Origin: Melitaea cinxia
Taxonomy: Eukaryota; Arthropoda; Insecta; Lepidoptera; Nymphalidae
Assembly (NCBI RefSeq): GCF_905220565.1
Contig: NC_059401.1
Coordinates: 7,279,001-7,343,000 of the forward strand
DNA: 64,000 bases
Direction of reading: 5' to 3'
This document shows positions 21,413 through 31,466 of this stretch, piece after piece. Within the stretch, counting starts at the first letter, position 1; every line of letters starts with the position of its first letter. A program made the translations under genes and the position numbers. Under the pieces are notes generated by a model. The model saw only the letters and a list, made by a program, of their open reading frames with translations, was not told the origin of the DNA and ran no database searches.

Positions 21413-21864
21413 GTGTACTTTAGCGCACGATGTGGCACATGCTGCAATGGTTTATTGTACGTCATTATTTTTTTTAAATAACAAAAACAAGATGTCGTCT
21501 TTTGTGCCTACAAATGTACATTTTTCGAAATTGCTAACCATTAGGCGGATAGTACGTTTCGTTGCCAGTACTAGGAAAGTACACATATCTTTCTTTACTC
21601 ACCATAATATGGTGACGTTTCATGTATAAAGAGGTAAATGGTATGTAGATGTAAATGGTGAATTAAATTTATCATTTACATACTCGTCAAGAGATGTTTT
21701 AGAACTTGTAGGTTTTTATTTGGTCTATTTTAGTATTTTACAGGATATAAAGGATAGGAATAATTTCACTAGTATGGACCATATGACATGGACTGATAAA
21801 ATAAACGACAAATTAGTCAAATTGTTATTGATTATGATAAAACGTATTAACTTTAAATCTAGAG

Positions 21865-22045
21865 CAGCCCGTCTGGGAAAGTACCTCAACCTTATAGAAG
21901 ATCACAGCTAAATGGTGGTGATCTCAAGTAGTGTTGTGTTCCTGTAGATGGCCAGAGGTCTTGGGGAGAGTAGATGCTCCTTATGTTGCAGGCGTCTATA
22001 GGCTATGGTAACGCAGCTAAGAGTCGAACATACTGTATATAAAAA
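21865..22045 (-). mobile_element. SINE-like family C fragment
   Basis: It contains 'agcagcccgtctgggaaagtacctcaac', 'tagaagatcacagct' and 'gcgtctataggctatggt' type text in reverse orientation, with an internal deletion relative to 31823-32098. Confidence 0.65.
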
Positions 22046-22194
22046 GGGCAATTATCATATCATATATTTTATAACTATCATCACCCAAACTTATAACCCT
22101 TCCACTGGTAGTTTGCTCCAAGTTAAAGCCTTGTTTTTATATTATCTTTTTTTTTTGTCACGCTACACCCAATCTAGGTCCTAAATCTGCTTTT

Positions 22195-22660
22195 TAACCA
22201 ACTTCCGAAAAAGGACGAGGTTCTCAATTCGACTGTATTTTTTTATGTACTTCACTTCATTTATACTTCAGAACTTTTGACTGGGTGGACCGATTTCGAC
22301 AATTGTTGAGTGTCATTTGGTCCCACTAAAATTTATTTGAGATCTGACAACTACTTTTCGAGTTATATCGAATAATGCGTTTTTACTTGACAATTTTTTC
22401 GTCGAGCTACGTTGTATTATACCACATAGCCTTTTACTGTGTGTACCGATTTTGATGAGTTTTAATTTAATCGAAAGCTGATGTTTATCATGTAATTACT
22501 TTTAAATTTCGTCGAGATTTAATTACAACTTTTTAAGTGATCTTTGATAACGCGTATTTACGTGACTATTTTTTTGTCTACCTCAGTTGTATTGCTTGTC
22601 GATGTACTCGTAATTGAAGTCAGTTTTTTTTTCGTTTGCGAGCAAATACAATTATTCACT
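22195..22660 (-). repeat. Copy of the 'AACCGACTTC' family
   Basis: It opens with a worn AACCAACTTCCGAAAAAGG end and closes with the GTTTGCGAGCAAA palindrome. Two further, nested copies follow at 22915-23020 and 23275-24020. Confidence 0.8.
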
Positions 22661-22754
22661 TAAAGCTATGTCACAGTATTAAATATTTATTAGTAAGAAT
22701 AAATTAGGTATATCGTAACTACTGTAGGCAAATGAGCTCATTAAAATTCAGTGA

Positions 22755-22850
22755 CAAGAGACTTCTGTTATTATAAATATTTTTATTTACAGTAGTAGAT
22801 ACGTTTAATGTATTTCAAAAGGATGCAAATAACTATGTAAGAAAATTTTA
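22755..22850 (+). pseudogene. Relic of exon 1 of the secreted GM2-activator/CheA-like gene
   Basis: Aligned with 16290-16380, this segment keeps the reading around Val-Asp-Thr-Phe-Asn-Val-Phe-Gln-Lys-Asp-Ala-Asn, followed by a GTAAGA donor-like site. The ATG and signal peptide are disrupted. No later exons were recognised downstream, where only repeats lie. Confidence 0.5.
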
Positions 22851-22962
22851 TACTAAATAGTAAAAGAATAAAATTAAAAACTTCAAGGAGGAATAATTCT
22901 CCATTATTTTCTTTTTAACCGACTTCCAAAAAAGGAGGAGGTTCTCAATTGGACTGTATATG

Positions 22963-22997
<35 letters not shown>

Positions 22998-23045
22998 GTA
23001 TGTTACTTCAGAACTTTTGATAGGTGGATGGTGGAGGATGGATAT

Positions 23046-23265
23046 TATTTGACAAACACAGTTGCACACTATCAAACAGGTTTGTCAAACACACCGTCAA
23101 TTAAAATTGCCATTAAACACGTCAAACCTACTTGTTAGAAAACAAAAAATATATATAAATAAAAACAACTTTTCCTTAAAACACTACACCTTTGACGTCT
23201 ATAATCTATGTCGTCATATTTTAATTGACCAACGATGCCGCGCTTAGCAAAGCTTAATTTTGCTC
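23046..23265 (+). mobile_element. Terminal piece of a PIF/Harbinger-type element
   Basis: This is the reverse complement of 40738-40850 joined to 41108-41222, which borders a Harbinger transposase fragment. One end carries TAAGCGCGGCATCGTTGG on the opposite strand. No coding sequence remains in this copy. Confidence 0.6.
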
Positions 23266-24094
23266 CCTTCTTAACAGACTTCCAAAAAAGAAGGAGGTTC
23301 TCAATTCGACTGTATTTTTTTTTATGTATGTTACATCAGAACTTTTGACCGGGTAGACCGATTTCGACGAAATTTTTTTTTATCAAAAGGTGGCGTGTAT
23401 CATTTGGTCCCACTTAAATTTATTTGAGATCTAACAACTACTTTTCGAGTTATATCTAATAATGCGTTTTTTACTTGACTATGTTTTCGTTGACCCACGC
23501 TGTATTATACCGCATAACTTTTTACTGGGTATACCGATTTTGATGATTTTTAATTTAATCGAAAGCTGATCACATATCATGTAGTCACATTTAGTACTTC
23601 AAAAAAGGACGAGGTTATTCAATTCGACCGTATATATTATATTTATGTATGTTTGGGGATATATTCGTCGTTTCTGAACCGAATTTGATAATTCTTTTTT
23701 TGTTGGAAAGGAGATATCCCTGGTGTGGTACCATGATAAGGAAACCAGGATCTGATGATATGATCCCAGAAAAATCGAGGGAAACTCTCGAAAATCTGCA
23801 TAACTTTTTACTGGGTATACCGATTTTAATGATTTTTTATTTAATCGAAATCCGATGTTTATCTGGTGGTCAAATTTAAATTTTATCGAGATCTGATCAC
23901 AAATTTTGGAGTAATCTTTTATAACGCGTATTTACTTGACTATTTTTTCGTCTACCTACGTTGTATTACTTGTCGATGTAATTGAAGTCGGATTTTTTCG
24001 TTTGCGAGCAAATACAATTATGTTAGTTTAAATTTGTAAAATTTTATTCTTTTTTTAAACTAATTTTATATACAAAATTCTCGTGTCACAATAT

Positions 24095-24284
24095 TAGTTA
24101 CCATATTCCTCCGAAACGGCTAGACCGATTTTTATGAAATTTTGTGTGAATATCGGGTAGGCCTGAGAATCGGTAAACATCTATTTTTCATACCTATAAG
24201 TTTTAAGGGGGAGGGGGGGGGGTGTTATTAAGAGTGTTATTAAAATTAATGGTAAAACAACGTTTTTGGGGGGTCAGCTAGTAA
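24095..24284 (-). repeat. Minus copy of the CTAGCTGAC dispersed repeat
   Basis: It reads, in reverse, the same 'cctccgaaacggctagaccg' block as 3319-3550. It includes a G-rich run at 24208-24222. Confidence 0.6.
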
Positions 24285-24965
24285 CTATATAATAATAGCA
24301 GTTTTCCATTGTTTCGTTCACGTAGAAATTGATAATATTTACATAAAGGTGCTAAAGTAATGAATAATCATATATTATAACAATTTATCACCTCTTTGTA
24401 CCACATTTATGGTTGAACTTTCGTTCCTCAGACTACTTGAGTGCTTGCAAAGCTCACTCTCAATCACGCTTCATGGAACAGTTGTGCGAACAGTCTTCCC
24501 TTAGGTTTCTCAAGCGATTTTTTGTAATACAAACTTTAATATTTATATTTTAAAATTTAGAATTTTCGCAGACGATAGAATACTTATTACTAGATATTAT
24601 ATTCTAATTATCCCAATTATAATTTAAATATAAACAATGCTATTATAAGTTTAGACGAAAAGTAAGTAAACGCCTTTGAGCCCTTTTTGATGAAATACCC
24701 ATTGATTTAACTTCTTGACTGAATTGATCTTCAACAAATTCAACATCTTAAAGCAAATGTAATGTTGATTTTTCATTTCAAATTAATTTTAGAGTTTCGA
24801 TATTAAAAAACAAATGACCCATGGGATATTTCAGTTAAATTAATACTGTCATTGATGACCTCGCTCCGCAGTTATCATTAATTTTTAACTATTAAAGTCG
24901 GTTCTTTTCTAGATTTGTTAAAATATAGTATAGTTTAACCACTGTTTAAAAAGGGAAATCGAAGT

Positions 24966-26720
24966 GACCCTAGTAATTATGATATATATGATGCCCCACA
25001 CTGTGGTAGTCAACACGCGGTCTCCACTCCAGGGAACGTCTGCTCCTGTGGCCATCGGTTCTGCGACACAGGTGACCAGCCCTCTGCCACTGCAACTTGC
25101 TAATTCTGTGGGTTATGTCGGTTACTTTAGTTTTCTCGCGGATAGTCTCATTTCTGATTCTATCTTTAAGAGAGACCCCAAGCATAACCCGTTCCATTGC
25201 ATGTTGAGCTAAAACAAGTAGGAGGAATTGTTCGAAGACTTTTGTCTTCAAGCATTGCGGAATCTTCGAAGTGAAGACTCGACTAAGAATGCCGAACGCT
25301 GCCCACCCCAACCGAATCTCCCTATCAGATTCCTTCTCGAAGTTGTTTCGGTCTAGTTGAATGGTGTGGCCTAGGTAGACATCCTGGACAACTTCGAGAA
25401 GGATACCGTCAACTGATACCGGTCACGGTATGACTTTGTTGTTAAGCATAACTTTCGTTTTGTTCAAATTCATACCGAGACCGACTCGTTGGGAGGACTC
25501 GTCTAGGCCGCCAAGCATTTGGCCTAGCTTATCCAACGTCTCTGCAAAGATGACGGTATCGTCGGCGAAACGAAGGTGAAGGATGTATTCGCTGTTGACG
25601 TTGATACCTCATTCACCCCAATACAAGATCTTAAAGTCATCCTCCAGCGCAGTAGTATATTACATCGTCCTGTCTTACCCCACGCCGGAGGAAAATGGGT
25701 CTTGTTCTCTGGTCTTGGATATGAATGGTCATCATCGCCGCGTCGAACATATATCTCAGTTTTTATCTTATTTTTATATAATGACCAGATCGGCAAATAA
25801 GCTTACGGCTCACCTGATGGTAAGTGATTACCGTAGTTTATCTATAGATGACTGCAACATCAGAAGCATCGCAAGCGCGTTACCGAACCCATCCTCAATT
25901 ACCCCCAGGAGACTCGATATATCAATAGTGGAAATGACATTTCTGCACAGAATCCAGGACAGGTCTCAACAGAGTCGAAGGCTTTCTTGTCGTCAACAAA
26001 TACCATACACAGCGGCTGATTATATTCTTCTGTCTTTTGTGTAATCTGCCGAACAATATGGATGTAGTCTGTGCTGTAGCCATTTCGAAACCCAACCTAC
26101 TTCAGTGGTTGGATTTCGTCGAATCTTCAGAAGAGACGATTCGTATCGACCATCGAAAGCAGCTTATAGACATGGCTCAGAAGTGAGATCGGTCTGTAAT
26201 TCTTTAACAGAGTTGTCGCCTCTCTTAAAGAACTGCACCACCATACTCCTGGACCATACCTCTGGTATGGTATCTCGGTGGATGACGGCGTCAAGGCTTT
26301 TAGGCTAGGTCGTCCTGTGGCTTTAAGTAGCTCAGTCGTAATTCCGTCTTCTTCTTCTTCTTCATCTTCTGGGAGGGCTCCCGTTTTTAAGCTGCCCGAG
26401 CGCCACACTAATCTCATCGATATCAATTATGTCCTCCGAAAAATGGCGCACCGATGATGCACGTGAATTTTTGGTATCCCAAGTCTCAGGCTTGCGTGCG
26501 CTCGACGTCTACAGCTGTTCATTTAATTTCTCAACCTCTTCTCGGATCTGAGGGCGAGAGCAAAAGGTTCTGCTATCCGCTGTTTTGAGCTTCGCAAGAA
26601 GACTCCTCCCCAATGGTCTTTCGAATACTTTGGGCCCCCTATTCTGCTTAATAAGAGTAACATTATCTCTCGTATTATTATGAGCATGGATATTTAAACG
26701 ATACAAAAAAGGTCATATAT
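24966..26720 (-). pseudogene. Decayed RTE-like LINE, reverse transcriptase to C-terminus
   Basis: On the minus strand, frame pieces give the RT motif Leu-Lys-Asn-Tyr-Arg-Pro-Ile-Ser-Leu-Leu (about 26170), then fragments of the palm, then the conserved end Met-Glu-Arg-Val-Met-Leu-Gly-Val-Ser-Leu followed by Trp-Gln-Arg-Ala-Gly-His (25210-25060). Frames are broken many times, and a SINE-like family C copy is inserted at about 25765-25915. No active element is possible. Confidence 0.85.
25765..25915 (+). mobile_element. SINE-like family C 5' part inserted in the LINE
   Basis: It contains 'ataatgaccagatcggcaaa', 'ggctcacctgatggtaagtg' and 'gcatcgcaagcgcgtt', matching 31823-31940. LINE coding sequence resumes on both sides. 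Confidence 0.7.
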
Positions 26721-26774
26721 AATTTGTAATGGAATCATTATATAGGTATTAGTCAAAATAAACGAAATTCACTT

Positions 26775-26886
26775 ATTATACCTTAAAATGTGATCTCGTT
26801 ATAATCTCATTTCCATAAATAATTTATACAGCAACAAACGGCTTATGTTTAATATTGTTGATATTAAGAGATAAGATGTTAAATCT
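26775..26886 (+). pseudogene. Second relic of exon 1 of the GM2-activator/CheA-like gene (5' half)
   Basis: The text TCTCGTTATAATCTCATTT at 26791 matches the sequence just upstream of the functional gene's ATG (16258-16275). The following signal-peptide region ('ggcttatgttta...ttgttgat') also aligns. The ATG is lost and frameshifts are present. The matching 3' half of the exon lies at 28154-28192, on the far side of an insertion. Confidence 0.55.
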
Positions 26887-28153
26887 GGGGGCACGGTAGT
26901 GCCCCCGCCAAGACGAAAAAAAAAAAAAAAAAAAAAACGAAAAGCACTACCTATCTTTTCTCGAAGTGCTTCGTCGTTTTTTTGAACCCTCATAACTTGG
27001 GTTTGGATTATACCAGATAAACAAAATTCTGGGGATATGGTGTCAATAGCGAACGTATTAAACATATAAAGTTTCAATTGCATAGCTCTTATACTTTAGA
27101 TTTTATTGATATCTAAAAAACCCCGATTTCGTCACTCACTGATGATCATCAAAATTCATAGAGTACTTCCTGAAGTCCCAGAAAGCTGAAATTTGGTATG
27201 TAAGCTAGTATTAGTACACAAACAACAAAAAAATTCTAAAACTTGACACTTTTACCCCCCAACCCCTTAAACTAGGAGATGGAAGTTTGTATGAGACTTC
27301 CGCAAATTTTGATGCTAGAGGTCTGAAAATTGATATAGGGACTCCTTGTTATTAATAATAATAATAAAATACATAAAAAATAAAAATCGGTTATTAGTTT
27401 ATGTCGAAAATTTACATTTTGTAATTTTGGTATTTAAATTTTGGCGGAGGTCACAGTTTGCATATCAGTTTAACATAAAATCAAAAACAGCGTGCTTAAA
27501 CCGAATATTGTGAAGATTGGATGATATTTATGGTATAAAATGTGTCGGAGGTAAAATGCAGCTATAATATTGTCATAAGCAACTTACAAAAAGAAGTGAA
27601 ATCCCACCAAAAACATTTTCATGTAAAATGTTGCCAAGACGAGATCATATGGCTCGCACTGTCAAAAAGTTATCAGATCTCATGTAGAGCCAAGCTTCTA
27701 ACTCTACACGTCCTAACTCTACAAACCCTAACTTTACAAACTCTACACCTTAGTCAAAATATGTGGCTTGGCCGTTTCGTACTACCGGCTGCCGATGTTG
27801 TAGATGACGACTTTCCTGTCTCATTTATATATATATTCTCTTTTCATTTTTATTTGTATTATATGTATATCAATTATTCTTCTTCTTTTTATTTTTTCTT
27901 CAATAGAACTATTGTATAACAGAAAAGTAATAAACAGTGAATACATTTTTCACCTTACGCCCACGTGACGGTAGCGAAACGGCCAAGCCACATATTTTGA
28001 CTAAGGTGTAGAGTTTGTAAAGTTAGGGTTTGTAGAGTTAGGACGTGTAGAGTTAGAAGCTTGGCTCTACATGAGATCTGATAACTTTTTGACAGTGCGA
28101 GCCATATGATCTCGTCTTGGCAACATTTTACATGAAAATGTTTTTGGTGGGAT
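26887..28153. mobile_element. About 1.27-kb unidentified insertion ending in a long hairpin
   Basis: It splits the exon-1 relic. It begins with a GC-rich palindrome (GGGGGCAC...GTGCCCCC) and a poly-A run at 26915-26938, and ends at the right arm of the 179-bp inverted repeat. I see no coding frame that is not an inverted-repeat shadow and do not recognise the family. Confidence 0.45.
27601..28153. repeat. Perfect 179-bp inverted repeat with 195-bp loop
   Basis: Arm 27601-27779 is the exact reverse complement of 27975-28153; I compared them base by base. The arms contain several CTCTACA/CTAACTCTAC units. A transcript would form a 179-bp duplex. The open frames at 27542-27919 (+) and 27955-28194 (-) share the same peptide only because of the inverted repeat. 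Confidence 0.9.
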
Positions 28154-28192
28154 GTAAGTATTTCAAAAAGATGATAATACCTTTGTAATTCC
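28154..28192 (+). pseudogene. 3' half of the exon-1 relic
   Basis: GTATTTCAAAAAGATGATAA followed by a CCTTTGTAA end aligns with the close of exon 1 at 16350-16380 and with the relic at 22755-22850. It shows that the insertion at 26887-28153 fell inside the relic exon. Confidence 0.5.
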
Positions 28193-28779
28193 ATTGTTGT
28201 TCCTTGTTAAATTTTAAAAAATGCGACAATTTTAATGATATTTAAACATGTCCGATACAAATATTTTAGTTGTAATTTTTTTATAGACAGTTTTTTTTAA
28301 TCTTTATTAACTTAAAACATGAATATTTATTGCTAAAATTATTCAAAAACATGTTTTCAAAAATTTACCATGTTTTTTATTTTTATTTTGCGGAGTTCGA
28401 TATTTCGACATTACCTACGAATGTCTTGTTTACGAGACTGAAGTTTGCGGGTAGATCTTGACAGCATTGGCAGTGTCCATACCGGAATACTAATAGTTAT
28501 CTTTAGGCGAACTTTAGGTTTTTGATTAATTTCAGCAATAAATATAACCAAAGTTAATTTTAAAATCTTGTATATGAATTTTTACTTGTTACTTGTCGAT
28601 GTGATTGGAGTCGGATTTTTTTTCGTTTGTGAGCAAACACAATTAATTATAAACTGACTAACAGTAGGCATAGTAGGTATGTACCTACGTATCTTCTATT
28701 TTAGAATTTGAAACGAAATATATGAATGCAATAAAACCTATTTTAACTTGTCTATTTTCGACATTTTAAATGTATATAA

Positions 28780-28835
28780 TCTATACATACAATAAAATGG
28801 TAGGAAAGTCAAAACTGTGCGTTTTTGATTTTCAT
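28780..28835 (+). mobile_element. 5' end of a Helitron (truncated)
   Basis: It begins TCTATACATACAATAAAATG after an A, nearly identical to the 5' end of the complete element at 38012-38690. Similarity is lost after about 50 bases. Confidence 0.6.
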
Positions 28836-29099
28836 TTTAATTTTGAATATAATTGGAAAAAAATGAACACAAAGTGATTAAAGAATAATAATAATTATAA
28901 TAAAAATAATATTTTATATTTCTACTTTTTTTTTAAGTTATTCACATACGGCCGTTCCATTCTCTCTATAATATGTTGGTCTAAAAAGAATTTACATTTT
29001 TTTTATTTTTAATTTTTTTACGACTATATAAACAAACAAACCGTAAAATCTTTACGTATAATACTTATATTTTAAAACTGGATTTTTTTACATTTTTTT

Positions 29100-29412
29100 A
29101 TACAACAAGGTCGACAAACAAGCGTACGGCTCACGCAGTGGTAAGCTATTACCGTAGCCTATAGACGCCTGTAACGCCAAAAGCATGGCAAGCGCGTTAT
29201 CGACCCTAACTCCAATCCCTCCAGGATCTCTGGTCACCTTACTACTGTACCTTACTGTGATGACATAGGACTATATCAATGCTTGGAAGCAGTATTATTT
29301 AGTTGTGATCATCTGTAAGTATGAGGTACTTCTCCAGTCGAACTGCTCCAGATAGTGAGTAGGATATATCCCTGCCCTACCTCTACCGGAGCTGTGCCCT
29401 ACCTCAGTTAAA
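29100..29412 (+). mobile_element. SINE-like family C copy
   Basis: It runs from 'caaacaagcgtacggctcac' to 'gctgtgccctacctcag', near full length relative to 31823-32098. Confidence 0.75.
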
Positions 29413-29689
29413 AGTTGCCGTGCTATTAAAAACTTTACTATTATTACTATCATAGTAATTCGTGTTTACTTATGAGGGTTTTTAGACTATAATTTTAGTT
29501 GTATAATTGAGTTAGCTACCAACAACTTGACAAATTTTATAAAGTCGCTTTGCTTAAGAAAAACAAGTACTTACCTAACAACATATGAACATAAGCAGCT
29601 TAACATATACTTGACCTTGACTTTTCGTTCACTGCTTTATTTACGTACTCCAAGAATGTCAATAATGATAAAAACCGTTCCAACGAATT

Positions 29690-30315
29690 GATTATTTTAA
29701 TCTATACAAAAAAATAAAATTCGAGTGTCTGTTTGTAATATTAAAATAACGGCTTTTAACTAAATTCATATGTATGTATACACGGTACGTATACCAAAAA
29801 AAAAACATTTTTTATAAATTTTGTCTGTCTGTCTGTCTGACCGATTTTAACGGGACTTTACTTATGAAGTTGATTACTTCCTTATAAATTTGTTTAAAAT
29901 TTAATGTCCCTAAATGTTTTAAATGTAATAATTGTGTTTGCAGGTAAACGAAAAAAATCGATTTCAATTATATCGACAAGTAATTCAACGTAGGTAGACG
30001 AAAAAATAGTCAAGTAAATACGCATTACCAAACATCACTCCAAAAGTTGTAATCAGATCTCGATGAAATTTAAATGTGACCACATGATAAACATCGGCTT
30101 TCGATTAAATTAAAAATCATTAAAATCGGTACCCCCAGTAAAAAGTTATGCTGATTTTCGAGAGTTTCCCTCGATTTCTCTGGGACCTGGACTAGGGATA
30201 TCTCCTTTCCAACAAAAAAAAGAATTATCAAAATCGGTTCATAAACGACGAAGTTATATATATATTTACGGTCGAATTGAGTAACCTCCTCCTTTTTTGA
30301 AATCGGTTAAAAATA
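29690..30315. repeat. Two dispersed repeats: 'CGACTTCGTCCGCG' family (minus) and 'AACCGACTTC' family (plus)
   Basis: 29690-29880 matches the inner part of 54305-54660. 29930-30315 is an 'AACCGACTTC' copy with its GTTTGC...AAAC end on the left and GAAATCGGTTAAAAA on the right. Confidence 0.7.
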
Positions 30316-30556
30316 TGCTTTTCGATTTCTCCTGTACTAAAACAAAATATGACCAAAATGATTTTATTCGTCATTCCTGTACCACAATAAAAAAATTAAT
30401 AATGGTGATATATTTTAATGTTCGCTTTTAAGTTTTAAACGATAATTAATTTTAAATATTCTTCAATTTTTAAATCACTTACTTTCATATGTTTTTAGTT
30501 TTGAATTTGTATTGTATCTCTGAATTTAGAAGTTTTAATTTCTAATTATTTTTTGC

Positions 30557-30667
30557 TTTCTGCTTCTTTTATTTGTTACTTTTTAGAGGAAACTTGACTT
30601 GTTAATTATTGCCTTAATCTTTGTTTTCTGCTTCTTTTATTTGTTACTTTTTAGAGGAACTTGACTT
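30557..30667. repeat. Short tandem duplication (about 43-bp unit, 67-bp period)
   Basis: The segment TTCTGCTTCTTTTATTTGTT... ending AGAGGAAACTTGACTT at 30557-30600 is repeated at 30626-30667 with one base deleted. It is a non-coding local duplication. Confidence 0.8.
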
Positions 30668-31466
30668 TTCTTGACTTGTATATATTTGCGTCATCTTTTT
30701 ATTATCTGACGAATCAGTCAGATACCCATTCAGGATACGTACCTACTTTTATATATACTCGTAGATACAGATTTTATGTGGTTACTTATTAGTTTTAATT
30801 TTTCTTTATTTTGATCCGTTTCAAATATCGATCTATCTCTGATTTTGGGTGCTTACTAATTTATAAAAAAAAAGAAATTAACTATAGAAAACAAAATTGA
30901 AGATAAATTTTAAAACAAGATGTTAATGTTGATATCTTACTGGAATTTTTTCGGTAATATCACACGTAGATCGGCATTTAATGAATAGTATCAAAAACTA
31001 AGGGCAAAAAAATTATATTCTTGAAATATTAAGACAGGTTATATTCTAAAAATATTTATTAAATATAAGGAAATGCGTTAATATTTCAGTTTGTAAAGTT
31101 TTTGAATAATAAAGCAAAAGAATGATAAAAACAATGAAGAACGAGTTACAATAATGTACGTTAAAGATTATTCTAATGTTGTATTAATGCGATTAACTTA
31201 TTTTTAAAATTATATACCTAAAAATGTAATCTCCCTTATAAAATAATTTTTTTTTTTGTTTCATAAGATACATAAATTTTGAAGTTTACATAAAAAATGC
31301 GTTATTTTTAAATAAAGCGACAAAATTATTTATGAGTGACTTATACCTACTAGCTTGCTTTAAAAGTTGAACCTTATTTTTACCATACCTAACATATAAC
31401 AATATTACATAAAAGTTAAGATTTATACGTCTTAAATTTTGTTCTACCAGGAACGCAACAAATCGA

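Noticed and set aside
24964..25800. Several plus-strand frames of 70-150 residues
   Set aside because: They are antisense shadows of the decayed RTE-like LINE on the minus strand.
27690..27750. CCTAA/TTAGG motifs in the hairpin arms resembling insect telomere repeats
   Set aside because: The spacing is irregular and the motifs are embedded in CTCTACA units. No true (TTAGG)n array exists.
27542..28194. Two similar proteins of 125 and 79 residues on opposite strands
   Set aside because: The shared peptide is a by-product of the perfect inverted repeat. Neither frame has protein-like composition outside the arms.
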